From contig NC_054867.1 of assembly GCF_018320785.1 (NCBI RefSeq), positions 36,521,855 through 36,585,854 of the forward strand: a DNA stretch of 64,000 nucleotides. Direction: 5' to 3'. Below, in pieces: positions 24,847-37,912 of the stretch. The notes under the pieces are model-generated. The model saw only the letters and a program-made list of their open reading frames with translations, searched no databases and was not told where the DNA came from. Position numbers and translations under genes: made by a program. The first letter of the stretch is position 1; every line of letters starts with the position of its first letter. The DNA comes from Cheilinus undulatus. Taxonomy: Eukaryota > Chordata > Actinopteri > Labriformes > Labridae.

Positions 24847-25464
24847 ATCACACAATAGACAACTGGGGCGTGACGCGCCCACTCGACCCCACATGAGGTG
24901 TGCAATGCTTGTTTCATGTCAAACGTCTCCACAGCACTGCCATTGATTGTCACCAAATTTTGGCAAGCACTCTCATGCTGCCTGGCAGGATCAGGTGTTA
25001 TCCCATTGCTGAACTTCTGATGTGTCGTCCAGTGTCTACATCACTCCAAAATGGCTTTTCTTTGCCCCCTCTGCTTCAGTGTGGGCATGGGTCACAGCCC
25101 TTGCTCATTGACACTAACTGCAGTTCACTGTTGCCTAGATACGAAGGAATTGGACATTGTTGCCAAGAAAAGAAATGGAAAGACCTCACTGTGGCCTCAA
25201 ATGTTGAGGTTTTGCCACAACTGGCCACTAGCCTGGTTGCTTGGAAGCCAGCCTCTGGCGCTTTCCATTAAACAGAGAGCATCGTCTTGTGATTAAAACA
25301 AGTGCCTGGCCAAGGACGTGCATGGAGTTGTTTAACGACGCATGTCCTGTCCTGTGACACACTTCACAACTTTGCCCATATCTGGGGCTCAGGTGACAAC
25401 AATTGATCCTCAGTGTCACAAGTGCCCACTTTGTCCTGCTGCAGGGCCAAGTCAAAACTGTCCT

Positions 25465-25535
25465 TGCATTGGCCGGGAATCGAACCCGGGCCTCCCGCGT
25501 GGCAGGCGAGAATTCTACCACTGAACAACCAATGC
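25465..25535 (-). tRNA. tRNA-Gly(GCC), array copy 23
   Basis: 71 nt, identical to the consensus. Confidence 0.95.
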
Positions 25536-26152
25536 ATCACACAATGGATAACTGCGGCCTGACGCGCCCAGACGGCCACCACATGAGGTGTGCAACGCTT
25601 GTATCTTGTCAAACATCTCCACAGCACTGCCATTGATTGTCACCAAATTTTGGCAAGCACTCTCATGCTGCCTGGCAGGATCAGGTGTTATCCCATTGCT
25701 GAACTTCTGATGTGTCGTCCAGTGCCTACATCACTCCAAAATGACATTTTCTTGCCCCCTCTGCTTCAGTGTGGGCATGGGTCACAGCCCTTGCTCATTG
25801 ACAGTGCAGTTGACTGTTGCCTCTTGACATAAAGGAATTGGACATTGTTGCCAAGAAAAGAAATGGAAAGACCTCACTGTGGCCTCAAATGTTGAGGTTG
25901 TGCCACAACTGGCCACTAGCCTGGTTGCTTGGAAGCCAGCCTCTGGCGCTTTCCATTAAACAGAGAGCATCGTCTTGTGATTAAAACAAGTGCCTGGCCA
26001 AGGACGTGCATGGAGTTGTTTAACGATGCATGCCCTGTCCTGTGACGCACTTCACAACTTTGCCCGTATCTGGGGCTCAGCTGACAACAATTGATCCTCA
26101 ATGTCACAAGTGCCCACTTTGTCCTGCTGCAGGGCCAAGTCAAAACTGTCCT

Positions 26153-26223
26153 TGCATTGGCCGGGAATCGAACCCGGGCCTCCCGCGTGGCAGGCAAGAG
26201 TTCTACCACTGAACAACCAATGC
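26153..26223 (-). tRNA. tRNA-Gly(GCC), array copy 24
   Basis: 71 nt. T24C turns the G10-T24 wobble of the D stem into G10-C24; T28 variant. Confidence 0.93.
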
Positions 26224-26842
26224 ATCACACAATGGATGACCGCGGCCTGATGCACCCAGACGGCCACCACATGAGGTGTGCAACGCTTGTTTCATGTCAA
26301 ACGTCTCCACAGCACTGCCATTGATTGTCACCAAATTTTGGCAAGCACTCTCATGCTGCCTGGCAGGATCAGGTGTTATCCCATTGCTGAACTTCTGATG
26401 TGTCGTCCAGTGTCTACATCACTCCAAAATGGCATTTTCTTGCCCCCTCTGCTTCAGTGTGGGCATGGGTCACAGCCCTTGCTCATTGACTGTGCAGTTG
26501 ACTGTTGCCTCTTGACATAAAGGAATTGGACATTGTTGCCAAGAAAAGAAATGGAAAGACCTCACTGTGGCCTCAAATGTTGAGGTTGTACCACAACTGG
26601 CCACTAGCCTGGTTGCTTGGAAGCCAGCCTCTAGCGCTTTCCATTAAGCAGAGAGCTTTTCCTTGTGCCACCAATCAAAGTGCCTGGCCAAGGACTTGCA
26701 TGGAGTTGTTTAACGACGCATGCCCTGTCCTGTGACGCGCTTCACAACATTGCCCGTATCTGGGGCTCAGGTGACAACAATTGATCCTCAATGTCACAAG
26801 TGCCCACTTTGTCCTGCTGAAGGGCCAAGTCAAAACTGTCTC

Positions 26843-26913
26843 TGCATTGGCCGGGAATCGAACCCGGGCCTCCCGCGTGGCAGGCAAGAATTCTACCACT
26901 GAACAACCAATGC
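26843..26913 (-). tRNA. tRNA-Gly(GCC), array copy 25
   Basis: 71 nt, T28 variant, no lesion seen. Confidence 0.94.
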
Positions 26914-27531
26914 ATCACACGATGGACAACGGGGGCGTGACGGGCCCACTCGACCCCACATGAGGTGTGCAACGCTTGTTTCATGTCAAACGTCTCCACA
27001 GCACTGCCATTGATTGTCACCAAATTTTGGCAAGCACTCTCATGCTGCCTGGCAGGATCAGGTGTTATCCCATTGCTGAACTTCTGATGTGTCATCCAGT
27101 GTCTACATCACTCCAAAATGGCTTTTCTTTGCCCCCTCTGCTTCAGTGTGGGCATGGGTCACAGCCCTTGCTCATTGACACTAACTGCAGTTCACTGTTG
27201 CCTAGATACGAAGGAATTGGACATTGTTGCCCAGAAAAGAAATGGAAATACCTCACTGTGGCCTCAAATGTTGAGGTTTTGCCACAACTGGCCACTAGCC
27301 TGGTTGCTTGGAAGCCAGCCTCTGGCGCTTTCCATTAAACAGAGAGCATCGTCTTGTGATTAAAAAAGGTGCCTGGCCAAGGACGTGCATGGAGTTGTTT
27401 AACGACGCATGCCCTGTCCTGTGACGCACTTCACAACTTTGCCCATATCTGGGGCTCAGCTGACAACAATTGATCCTCAGTTTCACAAGTGCCCACTTTG
27501 TCCTGCTGCAGGGCCAAGTCAAAACTGTCCT

Positions 27532-27602
27532 TGCTTTGGCCGGGAATCGAACCCGGGTCTCCCGCGTGGCAGGCTAGAATTCTACCACTGAACAACCAAT
27601 GC
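27532..27602 (-). tRNA. tRNA-Gly(GCC), array copy 26, several mismatches
   Basis: 71 nt. T68A puts A opposite A3 in the acceptor, C28A puts A opposite G40, and G45A is in the variable region. Probably a weak or dead copy. Confidence 0.6.
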
Positions 27603-28219
27603 ATCACACAATGGATCACTGCGGCCTGACGCGCCCAGACGGCCACCACATGAGGTGTGCAACGCTTGTTTCATGTCAAACATCTCCACAGCACTGCCAT
27701 TGATTGTCACCAAATTTTGGCAAGCACTCTCATGCTGCCTGGCAGGATCAGGTGTTATCCCATTGCTGAACTTCTGATGTGTCGTCCAGTGCCTACATCA
27801 CTCCAAAATGACATTTTCTTGCCCCCTCTGCTTCAGTGTGGGCATGGGTCACAGCCCTTGCTCATTGACAGTGCAGTTGACTGTTGCCTCTTGACATAAA
27901 GGAATTGGACATTGTTGCCAAGAAAAGAAATGGAAAGACCTCACTGTGGCCTCAAATGTTGAGGTTGTGCCACAACTGGCCACTAGCCTGGTTGCTTGGA
28001 AGCCAGCCTCTGGCGCTTTCCATTAAACAGAGAGTATTGTCTTGTGATTAAAACAAGTGCCTGGCCAAGGACGTGCATGGAGTTGTTTAACGACGCATGC
28101 CCTGTCCTGTGACACACTTCACAACTTTGCCCGTATCTGGGGCTCAGCTGACAACAATTGATCCTCAGTGTCACAAGTGTCAACTTTGCCCTCCTGCAGG
28201 GCCAAGTCAAAACTGTCCT

Positions 28220-28290
28220 TGCATTGGCAGGGAATCGAACCCAGGCCTCCCGCATGGCAGGCAAGAGTTCTACCACTGAACAACCAATGC
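28220..28290 (-). tRNA. tRNA-Gly(GCC), array copy 27, T-stem mismatch
   Basis: 71 nt. C48T with G62T gives T opposite T in the T stem; C37T in the loop; T24C in the D stem. Confidence 0.7.
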
Positions 28291-28909
28291 ATCACACAAT
28301 GGATGACCGCGGCCTGACGCACCCAGACGGCCACCACATGAGGTGTGCAACGCTTGTTTCATGTCAAACGTCTCCACAGCACTGCCATTGATTGTCACCA
28401 AATTTTGGCAAGCACTCTCATGCTGCCTGGCAGGATCAGGTGTTATCCCATTGCTGAACTTCTGATGTGTCGTCCAGTGTCTACATCACTCCAAAATGGC
28501 ATTTTCTTGCCCCCTCTGCTTCAGTGTGGGCATGGGTCACAGCCCTTGCTCATTGACACTAACTGCAGTTCAATGTTGCCTAGATACGAAGGAATTGGAC
28601 ATTGTTGCCCAGAAAAGAAATGGAAATGCCTCACTGTGGCCTCAAATGTTGAGGTTTTGCCACAACTGGCCACTAGCCTGGTTGCTTGGAAGCCAGCCTC
28701 TGGCGCTTTCCATTAAACAGAGAGCATCGTCTTGTGATTAAAACAAGTGCCTGGCCAAGGACGTGCATGGAGTTGTTTAACGACGCATGTCCTGTCCTGT
28801 GACGCACTTCACAACTTTGCCCATATCTGGGGCTCAGCTGACAACAATTGATCCTCAGTGTCACAAGTGCCCACTTTGTCCTGCTGCAGGGCCAAGTCAA
28901 AACTGTCCT

Positions 28910-28980
28910 TGCATTGGCCGGGAATCGAACCCGGGCCTCCCGCGTGGCAGGCGAGAATTCTACCACTGAACAACCAATGC
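28910..28980 (-). tRNA. tRNA-Gly(GCC), array copy 28
   Basis: 71 nt, identical to the consensus. Confidence 0.95.
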
Positions 28981-29594
28981 ATCACACAATGGATAACTGC
29001 GGCCTGACGCGCCCAGACGGCCACCACATGAGGTGTGCAACGCTTGTTTCATGTCAAACATCTCCACAGCACTGCCATTGATTGTCACCAAATTTTGGCA
29101 AGCACTCTCATGCTGCCTGGCAGGATCAGATGTTATCCCATTGCTGAACTTCTGATGTGTCGTCCAGTGCCTACATCACTCCAAAATGACATTTTCTTGC
29201 CCCCTCTGCTTCAGTGTGGGCATGGGTCACAGCCCTTGCTCATTGACAGTGCAGTTGACTGTTGCCTCTTGACATAAAGGAATTGGACATTGTTGCCAAG
29301 AAAAGAAATGGAAAGACCTCACTGTGGCCTCAAATGTTGAGGTTGTGCCACAACTGGCCACTAGCCTGGTTGCTTGGAAGCCAGCCTCTGGCGCTTTCCA
29401 TTAAACAGAGAGCATTGTCTTGTGATTAAAACAAGTGCCTGGCCAAGGACTTGCATGGAGTTGTTTAACGACATGCCCTGTCCTGTGACGCACTTCACAA
29501 CTTTGCCCGTATCTGGGGCTCAGCTGACAACAATTGATCCTCAGTGTCACAAGTGCCCACTTTGTCCTGCTGAAGGGCCAAGTCAAAACTGTCC

Positions 29595-29662
29595 TGCATT
29601 GGGGAATCGAACCCGGGCCTCCCGCGTGGCAGGCAAGAATTCTACCACTGAACAACCAATGC
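29595..29662 (-). pseudogene. tRNA-Gly pseudogene, array copy 29
   Basis: 68 nt: three bases are lost at the T-stem/acceptor border. Several more small deletions lie just upstream of the gene (about 29,680-29,700). Confidence 0.82.
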
Positions 29663-30278
29663 ATCACACAATGGACAACTGCGGCGTGACGCCCAGCGGC
29701 CACCACATGAGGTGTGCAACGCTTGTTTCAGGTCAAACGTCTCCACAGCACTGCCATTGATTGTCACCAAATTTTGGCAAGCACTCTCATGCTGCCTGGC
29801 AGGATCAGGTGTTATCCCATTGCTGAACTTCTGATGTGTCATCCAGTGTCTACATCACTCCAAAATGGCTTTTCTTTGCCCCCTCTGCTTCAGTGTGGGC
29901 GTGGGTCACAGCCCTTGCTCATTGACACTAACTGCAGTTCACTGTTGCCTAGATACGAAGGAATTGGACATTGTTGCCAAGAAAAGAAATGGAAATACCT
30001 CACTGTGGCCTCAAATGTTGAGGTTTTGCCACAACTGGCCACTAGCATGGTTGCTTGGAAGCCAGCCTCTGGCGCTTTCCATTAAACAGAGAGCATCGTC
30101 TTGTGATTAAAACAAGTGCCTGGCCAAGGACGTGCATGGAGTTGTTTAACGATGCATGCCCTGTCCTGTGACGCACTTCACAACTTTGCCCGTATCTGGG
30201 GCTCAGCTGACAACAATTGATCCTCAATGTCACAAGTGCCCACTTTGTCCTGCTGCAGGGCCATGTCAAAACTGTCCT

Positions 30279-30349
30279 TGCATTGGCCGGGAATCGAACC
30301 CGGGCCTCCCGCGTGGCAGGCGAGAATTCTACCACTGAACAACCAATGC
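30279..30349 (-). tRNA. tRNA-Gly(GCC), array copy 30
   Basis: 71 nt, identical to the consensus. The unit following it contains an unusually diverged patch at 30,430-30,540. Confidence 0.95.
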
Positions 30350-30965
30350 ATCACACAATGGATCACTGCGGCCTGACGCCCAGACGGCCACCACATGAGG
30401 TGTGCAACGCTTGTTTCATGTCAAACATCTCCTGATCACTGCCATTGTTTGTCACCAAATTTTGGCAAGCTCTCTCATGATGCGTGGCAGGATCTGATGT
30501 TATCCCATTTCTGAACTTCTGATGTGTAATCGTGTGTCTACATCACTCCAAAATGGCATTTTCTTGCCCCTCTGCTTCAGTGTGGGCATGGGACACAGCC
30601 CTTGCTCATTGACACTAACTGCAGTTCACTGTTGCCTAGATAGGAAGAAATTGGACATTGTTGCCAAGAAAAGAAATGGAAAGACCTCACTGTGGCCTCA
30701 AATGTTGAGGTTTTGCCACAACTGGCCACTAGCCTGGTTGCTTGGAAGCCAGCCTCTGGCGCTTTCCATTAAACAGAGAGCATCGTCTTGTGATTAAAAC
30801 AAGTGCCTGGCCAAGGACGTGCATGGAGTTGTTTAACGACGCATGCCCTGTCCTGTGACGCACTTCACAACTTTGCCCATATCTGGGGCTCAGCTGACAA
30901 CAATTGATCCTCAGTGTCACAAGTGCCCACTTTGTCCTGCTGCAGGGCCAAGTCAAAACTGTCCT

Positions 30966-31036
30966 TGCATTGGCCGGGAATCGAACCCGGGCCTCCTGCG
31001 TGGCAGGCAAGAATTCTACCACTGAACAACCAATGC
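30966..31036 (-). tRNA. tRNA-Gly(GCC), array copy 31
   Basis: 71 nt with the T28-A40 pair, as in copy 17. No lesion seen. Confidence 0.94.
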
Positions 31037-31653
31037 ATCACACAATGGATAACTGCGGCCTGATGCACCCAGACGGCCACCACATGAGGTGTGCAACGCT
31101 TGTTTCATGTCAAACATCTCCACAGCACTGCCATTGATTGTCACCAAATTTTGGCAAGCACTCTCATGCTGCCTGGCAGGATCAGGTGTTATCCCATTGC
31201 TGAACTTCTGATGTGTCGTCCAGTGCCTACATCACTCCAAAATGACATTTTCTTGCCCCCTCTGCTTCAGTGTGGGCATGGGTCACAGCCCTTGCTCATT
31301 GACAGTGCAGTTGACTGTTGCCTCTTGACATAAAGGAATTGGACATTGTTGCCAAGAAAAGAAATGGAAAGACCTCACTGTGGCCTCAAATGTTGAGGTT
31401 GTGCCACAACTGGCCACTAGCCTGGTTGCTTGGAAGCCAGCCTCTGGCGCTTTCCATTAAACAGAGAGTATTGTCTTGTGATTAAAACAAGTGCCTGGCC
31501 AAGGACGTGCATGGAGTTGTTTAACGACGCATGCCCTGTCCTGTGACACACTTCACAACTTTGCCCGTATCTGGGGCTCAGCTGACAACAATTGATCCTC
31601 AGTGTCACAAGTGTCAACTTTGCCCTCCTGCAGGGCCAAGTCAAAACTGTCCT

Positions 31654-31724
31654 TGCATTGGCAGGGAATCGAACCCGGGCCTCCCGCGTGGCAGGCAAGA
31701 GTTCTACCACTGAACAACCAATGC
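31654..31724 (-). tRNA. tRNA-Gly(GCC), array copy 32, T-stem mismatch
   Basis: 71 nt. G62T puts T opposite C48; T24C and T28 variants. Confidence 0.8.
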
Positions 31725-32343
31725 ATCACACAATGGATGACCGCGGCCTGATGCACCCAGACGGCCACCACATGAGGTGTGCAACGCTTGTTTCATGTCA
31801 AACGTCTCCACAGCACTGCCATTGATTGTCACCAAATTTTGGCAAGCACTCTCATGCTGCCTGGCAGGATCAGGTGTTATCCCATTGCTGAACTTCTGAT
31901 GTGTCATCCAGTGTCTACATCACTCCAAAATGGCTTTTCTTTGCCCCCTCTGCTTCAGTGTGGGCATGGGTCACAGCCCTTGCTCATTGACAGTGCAGTT
32001 GACTGTTGCCTCTTGACATAAAGGAATTGGACATTGTTGCCAAGAAAAGAAATGGAAAGACCTCACTGTGGCCTCAAATGTTGAGGTTGTACCACAACTG
32101 GCCACTAGCCTGGTTGCTTGGAAGCCAGCCTCTAGCGCTTTCCATTAAGCAGAGAGCTTTTTCTTGTGCCACCAATCAAAGTGCCTGGCCAAGGACTTGC
32201 ATGGAGTTGTTTAACGACGCATGCCCTGTCCTGTGACGTGCTTCACAACATTGCCCGTATCTGGGGCTCAGCTGAAAACAGTTGATCCTCAGTGTCACAA
32301 GTGCCCACTTTGTCCTGCTGCAGGGCCAAGTCAAAACTGTCCT

Positions 32344-32414
32344 TGCATTGGCCGGGAATCGAACCCGGGCCTCCCGCGTGGCAGGCGAGAATTCTACCAC
32401 TGAACAACCAATGC
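32344..32414 (-). tRNA. tRNA-Gly(GCC), array copy 33
   Basis: 71 nt, identical to the consensus. Confidence 0.95.
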
Positions 32415-33033
32415 ATCACACAATGGATAACTGCGGCCTGACGCGCCCAGACGGCCACCACATGAGGTGTGCAACGCTTGTATCTTGTCAAACATCTCCA
32501 CAGCACTGCCATTGATTGTCACCAAATTTTGGCAAGCACTCTCATGCTGCCTGGCAGGATCAGGTGTTATCCCATTGCTGAACTTCTGATGTGTCATCCA
32601 GTGTCTACATCACTCCAAAATGGCTTTTCTTTGCCCCCTCTGCTTCAGTGTGGGCATGGGTCACAGCCCTTGCTCATTGACCCTAACTGCAGTTCACTGT
32701 TGCCTCTTGACATAAAGGAATTGGACATTGTTGCCAAGAAAAGAAATGGAAAGACCTCACTGTGGCCTCAAATGTTGAGGTTTTGCCACAACTGGCCACT
32801 AGCCTGGTTGCTTGGAAGCCAGCCTCTGGCGCTTTCCATTAAACAGAGAGCATCGTCTTGTGATTAAAAAGTGCCTGGCCAAGGACTTGCATGGAGTTGT
32901 TTAACGACGCATGCCCTGTCCTGTGACGCACTTCACAACTTTGCCCATATCTGGGGCTCAGCTGACAACAATTGATCCTCAGTGTCACAAGTGCCCACTT
33001 TGTCCTGCTGCAGGGCCAAGTCAAAACTGTCCT

Positions 33034-33099
33034 TGCATTGGCCGAATCGAACCCGGGCCTCGCGTGGCAGGCAGAATTCTACCACTGAACAACCAATGC
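33034..33099 (-). pseudogene. tRNA-Gly pseudogene, array copy 34
   Basis: 66 nt, the shortest copy. Bases are missing from the T stem, the 3' anticodon stem and the 5' anticodon stem, and the spacer just upstream is also trimmed. Confidence 0.85.
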
Positions 33100-33714
33100 A
33101 TCACACAATGGATCACTGGGGCTGACGCGCCCAGGCGGCCACCACATGAGGTGTGCAACGCTTGTTTCATGTCAAACATCTCCACAGCACTGCCATTGAT
33201 TGTCACCAAATTTTGGCAAGCACTCTCATGCTGCCTGGCAGGATCAGGTGTTATCCCATTGCTGAACTTCTGATGTGTCATCCAGTGTCTACATCACTCC
33301 AAAATGGCTTTTCTTGCCCCCTCTGCTTCAGTGTGGGCATGGGTCACAGCCCTTGCTCATTGACAGTGCAGTTGACTGTTGCCTCTTGACATAAAGGAAT
33401 TGGACATTGTTGCCAAGAAAAGAAATGGAAAGACCTCACTGTGGCCTCAAATGTTGAGGTTGTGCCACAACTGGCCACTAGCCTGGTTGCTTGGAAGCCA
33501 GCCTCTGGCGCTTTCCATTAAACAGAGAGCATCGTCTTGTGATTAAAACAAGTGCCTGGCCAAGGACGTGCATGGAGTTGTTTAACGACGCATGCCCTGT
33601 CCTGTGACGCACTTCACAACTTTGCCCATATCTGGGGCTCAGCTGACAACAATTGATCCTCAGTGTCACAAGTGCCCACTTTGTCCTGCTGCAGGGCCAA
33701 GTCAAAACTGTCCT

Positions 33715-33785
33715 TGCATTGGCCGGGAATCGAACCCGGGCCTCCCGCGTGGCAGGCAAGAATTCTACCACTGAACAACCAATGC
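33715..33785 (-). tRNA. tRNA-Gly(GCC), array copy 35
   Basis: 71 nt, T28 variant, no lesion seen. Confidence 0.94.
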
Positions 33786-34401
33786 ATCACACAATGGATG
33801 ACCGCGGCCTGACGCACCCAGACGGCCACCACATGAGGTGTGCAACGCTTGTTTCATGTCAAACGTCTCCACAGCACTGCCATTGATTGTCACCAAATTT
33901 TGGCAAGCACTCTCATGCTGCCTGGCAGGATCAGGTGTTATCCCATTGCTGAACTTCTGATGTGTCGTCCAGTGTCTACATCACTCCAAAATGGCATTTT
34001 CTTGCCCCCTCTGCTTCAGTGTGGGCATGGGTCACAGCCCTTGCTCATTGACAGTGCAGTTGACTGTTGCCTAGACATAAAGGAATTGGACATTGTTGCC
34101 AAGAAAAGAAATGGAAATGACCTCACTGTGGCCTCAAATGTTGAGGTTTTGCCACAACTGGCCACTAGCCTGGTTGCTTGGAAGCCAGCCTCTGGCGCTT
34201 TCCATTAAACAGAGAGCATCGTCTTGTGATTAAAACAAGTGCCTGGCCAAGGACGTGCATGGAGTTGTTTAACGACGCATGTCCTGTCCTGTGACGCACT
34301 TCACAACTTTGCCCATATCTGGGGCTCAGCTGACAACAATTGATCCTCAGTGTCACAAGTGCCCACTTTGTCCTGCTGCAGGGCCAAGTCAAAACTGTCC
34401 T

Positions 34402-34471
34402 TGCATTGGCAGGAATCGACCCCGGGCCTCCTGCGTGGCAGGCAAGAATTCTACCACTGAACAACCAATGC
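34402..34471 (-). pseudogene. tRNA-Gly pseudogene, array copy 36
   Basis: 70 nt. A deletion plus changes in the T arm damage the B box; the anticodon stem has the T28-A40 pair. Confidence 0.75.
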
Positions 34472-35089
34472 ATCACACAATGGATAACTGCGGCCTGATG
34501 CACCCAGACGGCCACCACATGAGGTGTGCAACGCTTGTTTCATGTCAAACATCTCCACAGCACTGCCATTGATTGTCACCAAATTTTGGCAAGCACTCTC
34601 ATGCTGCCTGGCAGGATCAGGTGTTATCCCATTGCTGAACTTCTGATGTGTCATCCAGTGTCTACATCACTCCAAAATGGCTTTTCTTGCCCCCTCTGCT
34701 TCAGTGTGGGCATGGGTCACAGCCCTTGCTCATTGACAGTGCAGTTGACTGTTGCCTCTTGACATAAAGGAATTGGACATTGTTGCCAAGAAAAGAAATG
34801 GAAAGACCTCACTGTGGCCTCAAATGTTGAGGTTTTGCCACAACTGGCCACTAGCCTGGTTGCTTGGAAGCCAGCCTCTGGCGCTTTCCATTAAACAGAG
34901 AGCATTGTCTTGTGATTAAAACAAGTGCCTGGCCAAGGACTTGCATGGAGTTGTTTAACGACTTGCATGCCCTGTCCTGTGACGCGCTTCACAACTTTGC
35001 CCGTATCTGGGGCTCAGCTGAAAACAGTTGATCCTCATTGTCACAAGTGCCCACTTTGTCCTGCTGAAGGGCCAAGTCAAAACTGTCCT

Positions 35090-35160
35090 TGCATTGGCCG
35101 GGAATCGAACCCGGGCCTCCCGCGTGGCAGGCAAGAGTTCTACCACTGAACAACCAATGC
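35090..35160 (-). tRNA. tRNA-Gly(GCC), array copy 37
   Basis: 71 nt with T24C and T28; no lesion seen. Confidence 0.94.
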
Positions 35161-35779
35161 ATCACACAATGGATGACCTGCGCCTGATGCGCCCAGGCGG
35201 CCACCACATGAGGTGTGCAACGCTTGTTTCATGTCAAACGTCTCCACAGCACTGCCATTGATTGTCACCAAATTTCGGCAAGCACTCTCATGCTGCCTGG
35301 CAGGATCAGGTGTTATCCCATTGCTGAACTTCTGATGTGTCGTCCAGTGTCTACATCACTCCAAAATGGCATTTTCTTGCCCCCTCTGCTTCAGTGTGGG
35401 CATGGGTCACAGCCCTTGCTCATTGACAGTGCAGTTGACCGTTGCCTCTTGACATAAAGGAATTGGACATTGTTGCCAAGAAAAGAAATGGAAAGACCTC
35501 ACTGTGGCCTCAAATGTTGAGGTTGTGCCACAACTGGCCACTAGCCTGGTTGCTTGGAAGCCAGCCTCTGGCGCTTTCCATTAAGCAGAGAGCTTCTTCT
35601 TGTGCCACCAAACAATGTGCCTGGCCAAGGACTTGCATGGAGTTGTTTAACGACGCATGCCCTGTCCTGTGACACACTTCACAACTTTGCCCATATCTGG
35701 GGCTCAGCTGAAAACAATTGATCCTCAGTGTCACAAGTGCCCACTTTCTCCTGCTGAAGGGCCAAGTCAAAACTGTCTC

Positions 35780-35850
35780 TGCATTGGCCGGGAATCGAAC
35801 CCGGGCCTCCCGCGTGGCAGGCGAGAATTCTACCACTGAACAACCAATGC
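35780..35850 (-). tRNA. tRNA-Gly(GCC), array copy 38
   Basis: 71 nt, identical to the consensus. Confidence 0.95.
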
Positions 35851-36466
35851 ATCACACAATGGACATCCGCGGCCTTATGTACCCAGACGGCCACCACATG
35901 AGGTGTGCAACGCTTGTTTCATGTCAAACGTCTCCACAGCACTGCCATTGATTGTCACCAAATTTTGGCAAGCACTCTCATGCTGCCTGGCAGGATCAGG
36001 TGTTATCCCATTGCTGAACTTCTGATGTGTCATCCAGTGTCTACATCACTCCAAAATGGCATTTTCTTGCCCCTCTGCTTCAGTGTGGGCATGGGTCACA
36101 GCCCTTGCTCATTGACACTAACTGCAGTTCACTGTTGCCTAGATACGAAGGAATTGGACATTGTTGCCAAGAAAAGAAATGGAAAGACCTCACTGTGGCC
36201 TCAAATGTTGAGGTTTTGCCACAACTGGCCACTAGCCTGGTTGCTTGGAAGCCAGCCTCTGGCGCTTTCCATTAAACAGAGCATCGTCTTGTGATTAAAA
36301 CAAGTGCCTGGCCAAGGACGTGCATGGAGTTGTTTAACGACGCATGCCCTGTCCTGTGACGCACTTCACAACTTTGCCCATATCTGGGGCTCAGCTGACA
36401 ACAATTGATCCTCAGTGTCACAAGTGCCCACTTTGTCCTGCTGCAGGGCCAAGTCAAAATTGTCCT

Positions 36467-36536
36467 TGCATTGGCCGGAATCGAACCCGGGCCTCCCGCG
36501 TGGCAGGCGAGAATTCTACCACTGAACAACCAATGC
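36467..36536 (-). pseudogene. tRNA-Gly pseudogene, array copy 39
   Basis: 70 nt: one G is missing from the 3' strand of the T stem. The sister unit at copy 53, 9,630 bp away and sharing the GTCAAAATTGTCC flank, is intact. Confidence 0.65.
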
Positions 36537-37153
36537 ATCACACAATGGATAACTGCGGCCTGACGCGCCCAGACGGCCACCACATGAGGTGTGCAACGCT
36601 TGTTTCATGTCAAACATCTCCATAGCACTGCCATTGATTGTCACCAAATTTTGGCAAGCACTCTCATGCTGCCTGGCAGGATCAGATGTTATCCCATTGC
36701 TGAACTTCTGATGTGTCATCCAGTGTCTACATCACTCCAAAATGGCTTTTCTTGCCCCTCTGCTTCAGTGTGGGCATGGGTCACAGCCCTTGCTCATTGA
36801 CAGTGCAGTTGACCGTTGCCTCTTGACATAAAGGAATTGGATATTGTTGCCAAGAAAAGAAATGGAAAGACCTCACTGTGGCCTCAAATGTTGAGGTTGT
36901 GCCACAACTGGCCACTAGCCTGGTTGCTTGGAAGCCAGCCTCTGGCGCTTTCTATTAAGCAGAGAGCTTCTTCTTGTGCCACCAATCAAAGTGCCTGGCC
37001 AAGGACTTGCATGGAGTTGTTTAACGACGCATGCCCTGTCCTGTGACGCGCTTCAAAACTTTGCCCGTATCTGGGGCTCAGGTGACAACAATTGATCCTC
37101 AATGTCACAAGTGCCCACTTTGTCCTGCTGAAGGGCCAAGTCAAAACTGTCTT

Positions 37154-37224
37154 TGCATTGGCCGGGAATCGAACCCGGGCCTCCCGCGTGGCAGGCGAGA
37201 ATTCTACCACTGAACAACCAATGC
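37154..37224 (-). tRNA. tRNA-Gly(GCC), array copy 40
   Basis: 71 nt, identical to the consensus. First of five units that recur at copies 48-52 and 54-58. Confidence 0.95.
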
Positions 37225-37842
37225 ATCACACAATGGACAACTGGGGCGTGACGTGCCCAGTCGACCCCACATGAGGTGTGCAACGCTTGTTTCATGTCAA
37301 ACGTCTCCACAGCACTGCCATTGATTGTCACCAAATTTTGGCAAGCACTCTCATGCTGCCTGGCAGGATCAGGTGTTATCCCATTGCTGAACTTCTGATG
37401 TGTCATCCAGTGTCTACATCACTCCAAAATGGCTTTTCTTTGCCCCCTCTGCTTCAGTGTGGGCATGGGTCACAGCCCTTGCTCATTGACACTAACTGCA
37501 GTTCAATGTTGCCTAGATACGAAGGAATTGGACATTGTTGCCCAGAAAAGAAATGGAAATGCCTCACTGTGGCCTCAAATGTTGAGGTTTTGCCACAACT
37601 GGCCACTAGCCTGGTTGCTTGGAAGCCAGCCTCTGGCGCTTTCCATTAAACAGAGAGCATCGTCTTGTGATTAAAACAAGTGCCTGGCCAAGGACGTGCA
37701 TGGAGTTGTTTAACGACGCATGTCCTGTCCTGTGACGCACTTCACAACTTTGCCCATATCTGGGGCTCAGCTGACAACAATTGATCCTCAGTGTCACAAG
37801 TGCCCACTTTGTCCTGCTGCAGGGCCAAGTCAAAACTGTCCT

Positions 37843-37912
37843 TGCATTGGCCGGGACTCGAACCCGGGCCTCCGCGTGGCAGGCGAGAATTCTACCACTG
37901 AACAACCAATGC
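37843..37912 (-). pseudogene. tRNA-Gly pseudogene, array copy 41
   Basis: 70 nt: one C is missing in the 3' anticodon stem, and there is a T-loop change. Block sisters 49 and 55 are intact. Confidence 0.68.
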
